In this document: piece by piece, positions 44,253-53,443 of the stretch
Layout of the letters: each line of letters opens with the position of its first letter
Numbering within the stretch: the first letter of the stretch is position 1
DNA from: Pontibacter kalidii
GTDB taxonomy: Bacteria; Bacteroidota; Bacteroidia; Cytophagales; Hymenobacteraceae
NCBI RefSeq assembly: GCF_026278245.1
Contig: NZ_CP111079.1
Coordinates: 994,501 to 1,058,500 of the forward strand
DNA length: 64,000 nucleotides
Reading direction: 5' to 3'
Made by a program: the position numbers and the translations under genes
The notes under the pieces: generated by a model
Databases searched by the model: none
What the model was told of the DNA's origin: nothing
Seen by the model: the letters and a program-made list of their open reading frames with translations, nothing else

Positions 44253-46088
44253 ATGGGAAATTGGAACAGACGCGAATGGATTAAAGTAGTAGGGCTTTCT
44301 ACTGCCGGGCTTTCGCTTCTAGGGCTTGATGCACTGGGAAGTGACAAGTCTTCCGTGAAATATATAGACGGTGAACTCTACATTCCTAGAGATCGCTATG
44401 CTGCTCTCTTCGGGCCTACCACGGGGGATAAGGTGCGTCTGGCAGATACAGAGCTCTTCATCGAAATTGAGAAGGATTTCAACGTTTACGGGGAGGAAAA
44501 CAAGTTCGGGGGCGGTAAAACCATCCGCGACGGCATGGGCCAGTCCACCTCGGCCACACAAGACGAAGTGCTGGATTTGGTGCTGACCAACGCTATCATC
44601 ATCGATCACTGGGGCATCGTGAAGGCAGATATCGGCATCAAGAACGGCAAGATCGTCGGCATCGGCAAGGCCGGTAACCCGGATACCCAGGAGGGGGTCA
44701 CCAAAGGCATGATCATAGGTGCCGCCACGGAAGTACATAGTTGCGCCGGTAAGATTGTGACGGCAGGCGCCATCGACACCCACATCCACTTTATTGCCCC
44801 ACAGCAGTTTGATGTAGCGCTCTATAGTGGTACAACAACCCTGGTGGGCGGCGGCACTGGCCCGGCGGACGGAACGTTGGCTACTACCGTAACCCCAGGA
44901 AAATGGTGGCTGGAAAGTATGCTGGAGGCTTCGGAAAGCACCCCATTGAACCTGGGCTTCTTTGGTAAAGGCAACACCTCTTCCTTCAAGACGGCGGCCG
45001 AGCAGATTGAAGCGGGTGCATTGGGCCTTAAAATTCACGAGGACTGGGGGGCTACTCCTTCCACCATCGACAATGCCCTGACAGTAGCAGACAAGTATGA
45101 CGTGCAGATAGCTATCCACACCGATACACTGAACGAGGCGGGTTTCCTGGAAGATACGGTGAGGGCTATCAATGGCCGGACAATCCACACGTTCCACACG
45201 GAGGGTGCCGGTGGCGGCCACGCGCCGGACATCATCAAGATCGCCATGTACCCGAACGTGCTGCCAGCCTCCACCAACCCGACCAAGCCTTATACGATCA
45301 ACACCGTGGATGAGCACCTGGACATGCTCATGTCGGTGCACCACCTCGACAAGAGCATCCCCGAGGACGTGGCCTTTGCCGACTCCCGCATCCGCCCGGC
45401 AACCATCGCGGCCGAGGATATCCTGCAGGACATGGGCGTGTTCAGCATCATGTCGTCCGACAGCCAGGCCATGGGCCGCGTGGGCGAGGTAATCTCCCGT
45501 ACCTGGCAGACGGCCCACAAGATGAAAATCCAGAGAGGTCCTTTGGCGCAGGATAAAGGCAAAGACAACGATAACTACCGCGTGAAGCGCTATGTGTCCA
45601 AGTATACCATCAATGCAGCTAAGGCGCAGGGAATCGATTACTGCATAGGTTCAGTAGAGGTAGGTAAGTATGCCGACCTGGTGCTGTGGGAAACGAGCCT
45701 GTTTGGTGTAAAACCGGACATGATCCTGAAGAACGGATTCATTGTAGGTGCTAAGATGGGTGATCCAAACGGCTCCATCTCGTTGCCACAGCCAGTAATC
45801 TACCGTCCGATGTTCGGTACACTAGGCAAATCCATAGGGCGTGCCGGCTTCAATTTCGTGTCAGGTGTCTCCCTTGAGAACGGGAACATCAATCGCCTGG
45901 GCCTGTCCAAAAACTCACTGGCGGTAAAGGGCTGCCGGAAAGTATCGAAGAGGGACATGGTGCACAACAACGCCATGCCGAAGATTGAGGTGGATCCGGA
46001 AACCTACACCGTAACAGCGGATGGCGAAGTGTTGACCTGCGAGCCGCTGAGTGTGGTGCCCATGGCGCAGCGCTACTTCCTGTTCTAG
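44253..46088 (+). CDS. ureC: Urease alpha (catalytic) subunit with N-terminal twin-arginine extension (module 2)
   Basis: A 611-residue catalytic subunit with the same numbering as module 1. The active-site set H177, H179, K260, H289, H315, H363 and D403 is intact. The flap position 362 is Val, not the Cys of Klebsiella or Sporosarcina enzymes. The leader is the same 43-residue type (RREWIK at 6-11, then [13 protein letters not shown]). Relative to module 1 it changes only at residues 25, 30 and 32, while 14 codons in the first 39 differ silently. The body differs from module 1 at scattered positions, so the two enzymes may differ in kinetics or regulation. Confidence 0.97.
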   Translation: MGNWNRREWIKVVGLSTAGLSLLGLDALGSDKSSVKYIDGELYIPRDRYAALFGPTTGDKVRLADTELFIEIEKDFNVYGEENKFGGGKTIRDGMGQSTSATQDEVLDLVLTNAIIIDHWGIVKADIGIKNGKIVGIGKAGNPDTQEGVTKGMIIGAATEVHSCAGKIVTAGAIDTHIHFIAPQQFDVALYSGTTTLVGGGTGPADGTLATTVTPGKWWLESMLEASESTPLNLGFFGKGNTSSFKTAAEQIEAGALGLKIHEDWGATPSTIDNALTVADKYDVQIAIHTDTLNEAGFLEDTVRAINGRTIHTFHTEGAGGGHAPDIIKIAMYPNVLPASTNPTKPYTINTVDEHLDMLMSVHHLDKSIPEDVAFADSRIRPATIAAEDILQDMGVFSIMSSDSQAMGRVGEVISRTWQTAHKMKIQRGPLAQDKGKDNDNYRVKRYVSKYTINAAKAQGIDYCIGSVEVGKYADLVLWETSLFGVKPDMILKNGFIVGAKMGDPNGSISLPQPVIYRPMFGTLGKSIGRAGFNFVSGVSLENGNINRLGLSKNSLAVKGCRKVSKRDMVHNNAMPKIEVDPETYTVTADGEVLTCEPLSVVPMAQRYFLF

Positions 46089-46149
46089 TTTTTAACGTGT
46101 TGCCAGCCTAGCCCAAACCGGCTTAAGCTGGCAACACATTTACCTAAGT

Positions 46150-46629
46150 ATGATTCTGGTAGAAAAGGTAATAGGTAGCCTGGCAGGCACTGCGATGAAT
46201 GGCAGAAAAGTGGATTTGCTGGATCTTGATTGGTTCGACACGGGCAAGACCACGCTCAGGAAGCGAACGCGTGCCGGTCAGGAAGTAGGCATCCGTAAGG
46301 ACACTACTCCGTTGGAAGACGGCGATATTCTGTACCTGGACGAGGAGCGCGCCATTGTGGTCCATATCCTGCCTTGCGAGTGCATTGTGTTCAAGCCCCG
46401 GAATTTTCGGGAGATGGGCACCATCTGCTTTGAGATCGGAAACAAGCACATCCCCATCTTTATCAATGAGGAGGCAGAGGTGCTGGTGGAGTTTGAGCAG
46501 CCGCTGTACCGGTTGCTGGAGCGCTCCGGGTATGAGCCGCGGCGGGAGGTAAGAAAGCTGTTAAAAACACATGCGCTGCGCGTGCGCAAGCATGAAAGCA
46601 GCTACAACAGAAAAATCACCATCAAATAA
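46150..46629 (+). CDS. ureE: Urease nickel chaperone UreE, first paralogue (module 2)
   Basis: A 159-residue UreE like that of module 1. The first 20 residues differ strongly (MILVEKVIGSLAGTAMNGRK), while the rest is nearly the same. Cys-Glu-Cys is at 76-78 and GNKH at 97-100. The 3' end is within the 209-bp tract identical to module 1 (46462-46670 here), so the last third of the protein is identical. Confidence 0.93.
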   Translation: MILVEKVIGSLAGTAMNGRKVDLLDLDWFDTGKTTLRKRTRAGQEVGIRKDTTPLEDGDILYLDEERAIVVHILPCECIVFKPRNFREMGTICFEIGNKHIPIFINEEAEVLVEFEQPLYRLLERSGYEPRREVRKLLKTHALRVRKHESSYNRKITIK

Positions 46630-46638
46630 GGTACGCTT

Positions 46639-47325
46639 ATGCAGCCATTGTTAACCCTGCTCCAAATCAACGATTCCATGTTCCCGATTGGGGGCTTTAC
46701 CCAGTCTTACGGTCTGGAATCTTATGTGAGCCAGGGAATTGTAAAAGACACACCCTCTGCGACAGTCTATGCCCGAGACATGCTGGCGCATAGCATCTAC
46801 TACAACGACGCCGCCTTTTTGCAGATGGCCTGGAGGCTGCTGGAAGCTAAAAAGCCGGCGCGGGAGTTCCAGAAGCTGGATGAGTTGATCACCGCGCTCA
46901 AGGCTCCGTCTGAGATCCGGATGGCCAGCAAGAAACTGGCGATCCGCTTCCTGAAGCTGACTCAGACGCTGCACCCGGTCAAGCGCTGCAGTAACTACTT
47001 GGTCAAAGTTCAGGAGGGCAAGCTGCACGGGCATTACGCCGTGGCCTTTGCCATGTATGCACATGCTCATGGTATTACGCTCAAGGAGGCGCTGATGGCT
47101 TTTTACTACAACACGCTGAATGGCATCGTGACCAACTGCGCCAAGCTGGTACCCATTAGCCAGAACGACGCGCAGAAGATACTCTTCAATCTGCAGGCCA
47201 CCATCAGCCAGCTGGTCGAGCAGCAGGAGGATCTGGACGAGTCGCTGGTGGGGCTGTGTTGTATCGGGCAGGAGATCCGCTGCATGCAGCACGAGAAGCA
47301 ATACTCAAGACTGTACATTTCCTAA
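46639..47325 (+). CDS. ureF: Urease accessory protein UreF (module 2)
   Basis: A 228-residue UreF. It starts LLTLLQINDSMFPIGGFTQSYGLES and ends CMQHEKQYSRLYIS. Residues near 20-25 (GGFTQ) differ from module 1 (GSFTH) and are in the family's conserved N-terminal motif, where GGF is more usual. It lies 9 bases after ureE and 24 before ureG, as in module 1. Confidence 0.95.
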   Translation: MQPLLTLLQINDSMFPIGGFTQSYGLESYVSQGIVKDTPSATVYARDMLAHSIYYNDAAFLQMAWRLLEAKKPAREFQKLDELITALKAPSEIRMASKKLAIRFLKLTQTLHPVKRCSNYLVKVQEGKLHGHYAVAFAMYAHAHGITLKEALMAFYYNTLNGIVTNCAKLVPISQNDAQKILFNLQATISQLVEQQEDLDESLVGLCCIGQEIRCMQHEKQYSRLYIS

Positions 47326-47349
47326 AGACATAATTTAAACAGACACTTT

Positions 47350-47976
47350 ATGCCAAGAACACACGTGAGAATAGGGGTGGCAGGGCCGGTAGGCTCTGGT
47401 AAGACGGCTTTGATAGAAAGGCTGACCCGAAAGATGGGAGAGGAGTACAGCATCTGCGTGGTGACCAACGACATTTATACCCGGGAGGATGCTGATTTCC
47501 TGATCAAGAACTCCAGCCTGCCAGCCGACCGCATCATTGGGGTGGAGACGGGCGGCTGCCCGCACACCGCGATCCGGGAAGATGCTTCGATGAACATAGA
47601 GGCGGTGGAGGAGTTGGTGGAGCGCCACCCGGACACCGAGATCGTATTTGTGGAGAGCGGCGGCGACAATATATCAGCTACTTTCAGCCCGGATTTGGCT
47701 GACGTAACCATCTTCGTGATCGATGTGGCCGAGGGCGACAAGATGCCCCGCAAGGGCGGCCCGGGCATCACGCGCTCCGATCTGCTGATCATCAACAAGA
47801 CAGACCTGGCTCCTTACGTGAACGCAGACCTGGCCATGATGGAGCGGGATTCGAAGAAGATGCGGGGCGAGCGCCCGTTCATCTTCACCAACCTGATGAA
47901 GCTGGAGGGCCTTGATGAGGTGATCCAGTGGATCAAGACCTATGCTTTGCTAGAAAAAGAGGAGGAACATGCTTAG
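47350..47976 (+). CDS. ureG: Urease accessory GTPase UreG (module 2)
   Basis: A 208-residue UreG with P-loop GPVGSGKT at 12-19, CPH at 70-72 and INKTD. It is almost the same as the module 1 protein, differing at residues 3-4 and near the C-terminus (Asp for Glu in LEGLDEV). The DNA is also nearly identical over most of the gene, far more than for ureA or ureD. It overlaps ureD by 8 bases. Confidence 0.97.
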   Translation: MPRTHVRIGVAGPVGSGKTALIERLTRKMGEEYSICVVTNDIYTREDADFLIKNSSLPADRIIGVETGGCPHTAIREDASMNIEAVEELVERHPDTEIVFVESGGDNISATFSPDLADVTIFVIDVAEGDKMPRKGGPGITRSDLLIINKTDLAPYVNADLAMMERDSKKMRGERPFIFTNLMKLEGLDEVIQWIKTYALLEKEEEHA

Positions 47977-48868
47977 TAGAATCGGCATAAATGCGGAGAG
48001 GGAGGGAGAGCGAACCTTGTTAAAAGACAGCTACCATAATGCACCCTATAAGGTGGTGCATTATGGCTCCCGCCATTTGCAAAAGCACCTGGAGCTTATC
48101 CTGATGAGCTCCTCGCCGGGTATCATGGATGAGGATGAGGTTACGATAAAGGTGGATGTGCACGAAGAGGCGCACCTGAAGCTGTCCACACAATCTTTCA
48201 GCAAGTTGCATCCCATGAAAAAGGGAGCGGTGCAGCAAACGAACGTGACCATCAAGAAGGGAGGGGTCTTCAAGTACATTCCGCATCCGGTCACCCCGTT
48301 TGCAGGGTCCATCTTTAAAACCCTCAACGAGATTCAGATGACGGGAAGTTCCACGCTGATCTGGGGCGACATCATTGCCTCCGGCCGTGTGTATTCAGGG
48401 GAGTCGTTTGCGTTTAAAAGATTTCACAGCATCACAAAGGTGACCTGCGACAAAAAGCTTGTCTTGCTGGACAATCAGCTACTGGAGCCGGCCAGGCAGC
48501 CGATGGATTCTATCCTTTTTTATGAGGGCTATACCCACCAGGCCACGCTGCTCTATGTGTCTCCCTTTGCCGAAGAACTGAAAGCCGAGCTGGACGAGAT
48601 CCTGGTAGAGAAGTTCGAAGAGATCGACTTTGGCTTCACGCAGTGCGCGCCGAATGCCGTGATGCTTCGCGGCATGGGGAAAGACGGTGGCGTGTTGCAT
48701 GACTGGCTAAGTACCATGGGGCAGCTGTGCTGGGAGTTTACCATGCACAAAAGCCAACCGGAATCAGAAGAGCAGCAACTGCTTGACACGCAATCAAATC
48801 AGGTACAGCTGGCGGCTACTGGCGGCGAAGCAATCACTGAGCCAGCACCGGCATCTGAGGTGCAGTAG
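47969..48868 (+). CDS. ureD: Urease accessory protein UreD/UreH (module 2)
   Basis: A 299-residue UreD. The body ([47 protein letters not shown]) matches module 1. It ends in a short Gln/Glu/Ala-rich tail (about residues 258-299) and lacks the Lys/Arg-rich part of the module 1 tail. This is the least conserved accessory protein between the modules, especially at the N-terminus and tail. Confidence 0.93.
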   Translation: MLSRIGINAEREGERTLLKDSYHNAPYKVVHYGSRHLQKHLELILMSSSPGIMDEDEVTIKVDVHEEAHLKLSTQSFSKLHPMKKGAVQQTNVTIKKGGVFKYIPHPVTPFAGSIFKTLNEIQMTGSSTLIWGDIIASGRVYSGESFAFKRFHSITKVTCDKKLVLLDNQLLEPARQPMDSILFYEGYTHQATLLYVSPFAEELKAELDEILVEKFEEIDFGFTQCAPNAVMLRGMGKDGGVLHDWLSTMGQLCWEFTMHKSQPESEEQQLLDTQSNQVQLAATGGEAITEPAPASEVQ

Positions 48869-48924
48869 CGGCGACGGTAGCTAACAAAAGTTAAAACAGA
48901 TTCACCAGCAAAGAAGGAGGGCAT

Positions 48925-49269
48925 ATGCACGAGATATCCATTGTGAGGAATGTGTTTGACACCTTGCAGGAAACCTACCCGGAAAAGTTCGGGAGAATCA
49001 GCAAGGTGCAAATGGAGGCCGGTTTGCTGAGCAACATACAGCCGATCCTGATACAGAACGCCTTTGAGGCCCTGATCATGGAAGAGCCAGGCTTGGCAGA
49101 TATTGAGCTGGAAGTGGTGCAGCTTCCGATCATCGCCCACTGCGAGACTTGTGAGAAAGGCTTTGAGGTGGTGCGCCACAAGTTCGTGTGCGCCTGTGGC
49201 ACTCCCTCCAGAAAGATTGTGCAGGGAGAGGAATTACAGATAAGTAAAGTAGAATTCTTCGGGAATTAA
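48925..49269 (+). CDS. hypA: Nickel metallochaperone HypA (module 2)
   Basis: A 114-residue HypA with MHEISIV (nickel ligands His2 and Glu3), and CETC plus CAC as zinc ligands. Like module 1 it lies between ureD and hypB. The gap after ureD is 56 bases. No hydrogenase or hypCDEF gene is near. Confidence 0.93.
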   Translation: MHEISIVRNVFDTLQETYPEKFGRISKVQMEAGLLSNIQPILIQNAFEALIMEEPGLADIELEVVQLPIIAHCETCEKGFEVVRHKFVCACGTPSRKIVQGEELQISKVEFFGN

Positions 49270-49288
49270 ACAGATAAAACAGAAAGAT

Positions 49289-50005
49289 ATGAGTACGCCA
49301 AAATATCCAAAAAGTAACCAAATGCCGGTAGGTTCCGTGCAGTGCGACAACACAACCCTGAACCTGCTGAAGGCAAACGATTTCGTAGCCAAGGCCATCC
49401 GTGAGAAGCTGTCGGACGTGCTGGTGATCAACGTGTGCTCCTCGCCGGGAAGCGGCAAGACCACCCTGATGCAGGAGACGGGCAAGCGCCTGAGCGAAAA
49501 GCTCAACCTGGCCGTGCTGGTAGGAGACCCGGAAACAGACCGCGACGCCATCCGCATGAAAGAGGTGGGCATCAATGCCCTGCAGATCGTGACCGGCGGC
49601 ATGTGCCATATCGAGGCGCAGATGATCCTGCAGGCGCTCGACCACATCGATTTGACCGGCGTGGACCTGCTCTTCATCGAAAACGTGGGTAACCTGGTGT
49701 GTCCCGCTGCCTTTGATTTAGGCGAGGACATCCGCGTAACGGTGCTGGCGGCTACGGAAGGCGATGACAAGCCCAAAAAGTACCCGCGCATGTTCCTGAC
49801 CAGTGAGTTGCTCGTCGTTTCAAAAGCTGACCTGCTGCCCTACGTGCCATTCTCGGTAGAGGCCGCTGCGCAGGATGCCAGAGAAGTAAATCCGGCAATA
49901 GACGTGATGGCCATCAGCAGCCTGAAAGGCGACGGCATGGACGAGTGGTGCAACTGGCTATTGGCAAAGGTGCAGGAAAAGAAAGCCAGTTTGGAGACAG
50001 CCTAA
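49289..50005 (+). CDS. hypB: Nickel-handling GTPase HypB (module 2)
   Basis: A 238-residue GTPase with SSPGSGKTT at about residues 51-59, GGMCHIEAQ and SKADLLPY. It lacks a His-rich nickel store. It is almost identical in protein to module 1 from residue 11 to about 180 and diverges at both ends. The second UreE paralogue follows after 25 bases. Confidence 0.95.
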   Translation: MSTPKYPKSNQMPVGSVQCDNTTLNLLKANDFVAKAIREKLSDVLVINVCSSPGSGKTTLMQETGKRLSEKLNLAVLVGDPETDRDAIRMKEVGINALQIVTGGMCHIEAQMILQALDHIDLTGVDLLFIENVGNLVCPAAFDLGEDIRVTVLAATEGDDKPKKYPRMFLTSELLVVSKADLLPYVPFSVEAAAQDAREVNPAIDVMAISSLKGDGMDEWCNWLLAKVQEKKASLETA

Positions 50006-50030
50006 GGTATAGGCGCATACCTTCCTGATC

Positions 50031-50492
50031 ATGCTGAATAAACAGATAGAAGTGACACATGCGCTGGGTAATGGCCTCGATGTAGGCCAGCGGACGGTGG
50101 ATGTGCTGGAAGTGGAGTGGCATGAAACCCCTAAGTCGCGCATGCGGCGCAAGACCAAAGCGGGGCGGGAGGTGCTCATCAACAGAAGGGACAGAGGCAC
50201 CTTTCAGGACGGCGATACGCTATACTTGTCAGACGAACTGGTAGTTATACTTCGCATCAGGCCTTGCGACTGCATTGTGCTTCGCCCAACCACCTTGCAG
50301 GAGGTGGGCACCGTCTGCTTTGAGATCGGCAACAAGCATGTGCCCATTTTTATGACCGAACAGGAAGAGGTTTGCGTGGCATACGACGGGTATTTGTACC
50401 AGATGTTGCTAAGCAATGGTTTTGCGCCCGCCATAGAGGAAAGAGTGCTATGCCCTTACCAAATGGTAAAGGCTTATGGAAATGTGGTCTGA
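50031..50492 (+). CDS. Second UreE-like nickel chaperone (module 2)
   Basis: A 153-residue paralogue of UreE, eight residues shorter at the N-terminus than its module 1 partner. It keeps the Cys-Asp-Cys (about 77-79), GNKH (about 98-101) and the end CPYQMVKAYGN. Its presence at the same place after hypB in both modules shows that a pair of UreE proteins is a fixed part of this system. A direct link to HypA/HypB is inferred from order. Confidence 0.85.
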   Translation: MLNKQIEVTHALGNGLDVGQRTVDVLEVEWHETPKSRMRRKTKAGREVLINRRDRGTFQDGDTLYLSDELVVILRIRPCDCIVLRPTTLQEVGTVCFEIGNKHVPIFMTEQEEVCVAYDGYLYQMLLSNGFAPAIEERVLCPYQMVKAYGNVV

Positions 50493-50583
50493 GTCATACC
50501 CCATATAATTAATGGCTTGTTGGATTCAAGGTGAGAGGGTTGGAAGGCAGCCTGAGCCGGTACTACGGACATGGCTGTTCTTT

Positions 50584-50649
50584 CAATTATACCTGCAGTT
50601 GCGGAAAGCCCGCGCAGGTATAGCGTGGAGGGAAAGAGTAGTATAATTG
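50584..50649 (+). promoter_or_regulatory. Overlapping inverted repeats before the module 2 importer
   Basis: TATACCTGC (50588-50596) pairs with GCAGGTATA (50614-50622), with an inner GCGG/CCGC stem. CAATTATAC (50584-50592) pairs with GTATAATTG (50641-50649). The two helices share bases 50588-50592 and so exclude each other. The second ends 12 bases before the start codon of the binding protein. It could be an operator pair or a leader RNA switch. Module 1 has nothing similar. Confidence 0.45.
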
Positions 50650-50661
50650 AGTGAAAGAGCT

Positions 50662-51675
50662 ATGACCAGAATATTGTTTTTAGTGAGCCTTTGTCTTGCT
50701 TTTCTCAGTTCGTGCACAGGCTATGAGCCGGAGCACGAGGCTACGGAAAATGGCATCGTCGTGACAGACATCCGGGGAAAGGAAGTGCGGCTGAAGGAGC
50801 CTGCCCAGCGAGTCGTGGTGCTCTACCAGGGTGCGCTGGACGGCATGTACATGCTGCACGCCGAGCATACGTTGGTAGGCATACAGAACAACATTTACAC
50901 GAATCCCAGCACGTTAAAATACTTCAGCAAGCTCGATCCACGTATTGCCAGAAAAGAGCTTCCTGCCCCGGGCAACTGGGAGACTTCTACCAACATCGAG
51001 AGTGTGGTGGCGCTCAAGCCGGATCTGGTGATCATGGCCTCGAATCAAACCGACGCGATAGGCTTACTCGAAAACCTGGGCATCAAGGTGTTCGCGGTGG
51101 AAGCCCAAACCAATCAGCAGCTGTACGACGAGTTGGAGGCCATCGGTAAGCTGACAGGGACACACGAAAGGGCATTAGAGTTGCTAGCCTATACCCGCCG
51201 GAAGTTGGAGGAGATCCAGCAGAAGACAGAAGATATCATGCCAAAGAAGTCCGTTTACTACGCCTGGTCAGGGGGCCGTATCTATTCTACTTCGGGCCAG
51301 AACAGCCGCATGAACGAGTGCTTTGAGCTGGCAGGGGTAAGAAATGCCTGCACCTTTGAGTTAGACCAACCCAACATCAATCCAGAGACTCTTATCTCCT
51401 GGGACCCGGACCTGATTCTGCTGTGGAGCACAGACCCGCAGGATGTCTATAACAAGAAAGAATTATCAGTGCTGAAAGCCGTTAAAAACAAAGAAGTATA
51501 TGTCCTCGACCCGCCTTTCTTTTACGACCCGCATACCCTCAAAATCATGGTTGCCGCTCTGGAGTTGCATAACTTGAGTTACGGGGAGAGCGGCAGTTTC
51601 GACCTGGAAGAGAACCGGAGGGAGATCATGGCCAGCCTGTATGGAGAGGCGAAAGCAAGCGCGTTGTTCGAATGA
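50662..51675 (+). CDS. Metal-chelate binding lipoprotein of an ABC importer (module 2)
   Basis: A 337-residue binding protein, the same length as the module 1 copy if both start at the ATG before the lipoprotein signal. The start at 50662 gives MTRILFLVSLCLAFLSSC, and the TTG at 50647 is less likely. Shared text includes DIRGKEVRLKEP, AWSGGRIYSTSGQNSRM and FFYDPHTLKIM. The conserved cluster of His, Cys, Met and Tyr residues may contact the metal complex. It overlaps the permease gene by 4 bases. A nickel role is inferred from the two urease contexts. Confidence 0.88.
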   Translation: MTRILFLVSLCLAFLSSCTGYEPEHEATENGIVVTDIRGKEVRLKEPAQRVVVLYQGALDGMYMLHAEHTLVGIQNNIYTNPSTLKYFSKLDPRIARKELPAPGNWETSTNIESVVALKPDLVIMASNQTDAIGLLENLGIKVFAVEAQTNQQLYDELEAIGKLTGTHERALELLAYTRRKLEEIQQKTEDIMPKKSVYYAWSGGRIYSTSGQNSRMNECFELAGVRNACTFELDQPNINPETLISWDPDLILLWSTDPQDVYNKKELSVLKAVKNKEVYVLDPPFFYDPHTLKIMVAALELHNLSYGESGSFDLEENRREIMASLYGEAKASALFE

Positions 51676-52679
51676 GAAAGTACCTTATCGGGTTCCTGAT
51701 CTATGGCTTGCCCTTGCCACTGCTGTTGTATTCGCTTACAGTAGGCCCATCGCAGGGCCTGCACCTATCGGATTACTGGGAGTGGGCCAAGACAGTGCTT
51801 TCCGGAGGTATAACTGACAGTGCCGGTGACCTTTACATGATCAACAACATCATTGAGAATGTGCGGCTCCCCCGGGTAATACTCACCTTTATCATCGGGG
51901 CCGGGCTTGCCGCCTCGGGGGGCACGCTGCAGGGCATTTTCCGGAACCCGCTGGTAGACCCCTATGTGCTGGGCATTTCCTCGGGCTCGGCCTTCGGGGC
52001 GGCGCTGGCCATCGCGTTCCCGCTTATCAATATCAACCTGTCGGCTTTTGCGTTGGGAGTGGTTTCCGTGATTCTGACGTACTCTTTTGCTTTCTCCAAT
52101 AAAAGCGCCTCCATTGTAGCGGTCATACTTTCGGGCATGATCGTGTCGGGCATCTTCACAGCCATGCTGACCATTGTGCAGTACATCAGCGACCCTTACA
52201 AGTTGCAGGCCATTATTCAGTGGACCATGGGCAACCTGCACCATGCTTCCTGGGACAAGATCAACAGCGCCGCTCTACCCATAGCGGTGGGTGTGGGGGG
52301 CATGTACCTGCTGCGCTGGAGGCTGAACCTGTTGGCCCTCGGCGATCAGGAGGCCAAGGCCGTCGGGGTAAACCCAAACCGGGATAAGATCATCCTCGTC
52401 GTGCTGGCTACGTTAACGACTTCGTCTTCAGTAGCGGCAGCGGGTATCATCAGCCTGTATGGCTTGTTTGTACCGCACCTGACACGCATGATGGTCGGGC
52501 CGGATAACCGGAAGTCCATGCCGGCCAACATTCTTTTTGGCGGTTCCTTTCTGTTAATCATCGATAACTTCTCCCGCTCGCTGATGGAGTTCGAGATTCC
52601 GATTGGCATTTTCACCATGCTGCTGGGGGCGCCTTTCTTTATCTTTTTAATGAAGAAGAACAAAATAAACTGGGTATGA
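51672..52679 (+). CDS. FecCD-type ABC permease (module 2)
   Basis: A 335-residue permease with about 10 hydrophobic segments, collinear with the module 1 protein. Conserved text includes RLPRVILTFIIGAGLAASGGTLQGIFRNPLVDPY and GLFVPHLTRMMVGPDNR. It is overlapped by 4 bases at each end by the binding-protein and ATPase genes. Confidence 0.93.
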   Translation: MRKYLIGFLIYGLPLPLLLYSLTVGPSQGLHLSDYWEWAKTVLSGGITDSAGDLYMINNIIENVRLPRVILTFIIGAGLAASGGTLQGIFRNPLVDPYVLGISSGSAFGAALAIAFPLININLSAFALGVVSVILTYSFAFSNKSASIVAVILSGMIVSGIFTAMLTIVQYISDPYKLQAIIQWTMGNLHHASWDKINSAALPIAVGVGGMYLLRWRLNLLALGDQEAKAVGVNPNRDKIILVVLATLTTSSSVAAAGIISLYGLFVPHLTRMMVGPDNRKSMPANILFGGSFLLIIDNFSRSLMEFEIPIGIFTMLLGAPFFIFLMKKNKINWV

Positions 52680-53437
52680 CGAAGCAGGCAATTGAGGTAA
52701 GCAACCTGAGTTTCAGTTACGGCAGCACACCCATCCTGGAGGATGTGAACGTTGCTTTTCCGGAGGGGAAGTTCTCGGTGGTGTTGGGGCGGAATGGCAG
52801 CGGAAAATCCACGCTCTTCAACATCTTGTCCGGCATGGCCGACTACCGCCAGGGCTCGGTCAAGCTGATGGGCCGTGAACGAAAAGAAATGTCCTTTGCC
52901 GACTGTGCTACTATCCTGGGCTTTCTGCCGCAGTTTCACAAATCCATTTTCCCCTTCAAGGTGCGCGATGTGGTGCTGACGGGGCGTGCCGCCTTCTCTT
53001 CCTTCAGCCCCAAGAAAGCAGACCTGGAGAAAGTAGAGCAGGCTATCGCCGAGCTGGAGATTTCCCACCTGATTGATAGACCCTATACGGAGCTGTCGGG
53101 CGGAGAGCAGCAGTTGGTGATGATTGCGCGGGTGCTAGTGCAGAACCCTGGTATCATACTTCTGGATGAGCCCACCAACCACTTGGATGTGTACTACCAA
53201 ACCTTTGTGCTGGAAAAACTTCGAAAGCTGTCCCAGAATAACTTCACGGTCATCGCCATCATGCACGACCCGAACCTGGCCTTCCTTTATGCCGACCACT
53301 GCTTCTTCATGAAGAACAAAACGGTCGTGAAAACAGACCTGGCCAACCATGACAGCCAGCTGTTGCAATACGTATATAACGTGAACTTCACAGCCGTGCA
53401 GGTGAAAGAAAAAACGATCGTGGTACCCACTATGTAA
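52676..53437 (+). CDS. FecE-type ABC transporter ATPase (module 2)
   Basis: A 253-residue ATPase with GRNGSGKS (Walker A), LSGGEQQ (signature), IILLDEP (Walker B) and IAIMHDPN (switch His). It lacks the last few residues of the module 1 copy. The acetyltransferase gene begins 6 bases after its stop, and the TonB receptor follows, so the transcript probably continues. Confidence 0.93.
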   Translation: MTKQAIEVSNLSFSYGSTPILEDVNVAFPEGKFSVVLGRNGSGKSTLFNILSGMADYRQGSVKLMGRERKEMSFADCATILGFLPQFHKSIFPFKVRDVVLTGRAAFSSFSPKKADLEKVEQAIAELEISHLIDRPYTELSGGEQQLVMIARVLVQNPGIILLDEPTNHLDVYYQTFVLEKLRKLSQNNFTVIAIMHDPNLAFLYADHCFFMKNKTVVKTDLANHDSQLLQYVYNVNFTAVQVKEKTIVVPTM

Positions 53438-53443
53438 GCACCT

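Noticed and set aside
14977..53437. The two urease modules as an assembly duplication
   Set aside because: The copies differ at many silent sites, in gene lengths (ureD, second ureE, ATPase) and in flanking genes, so they are true paralogous loci.
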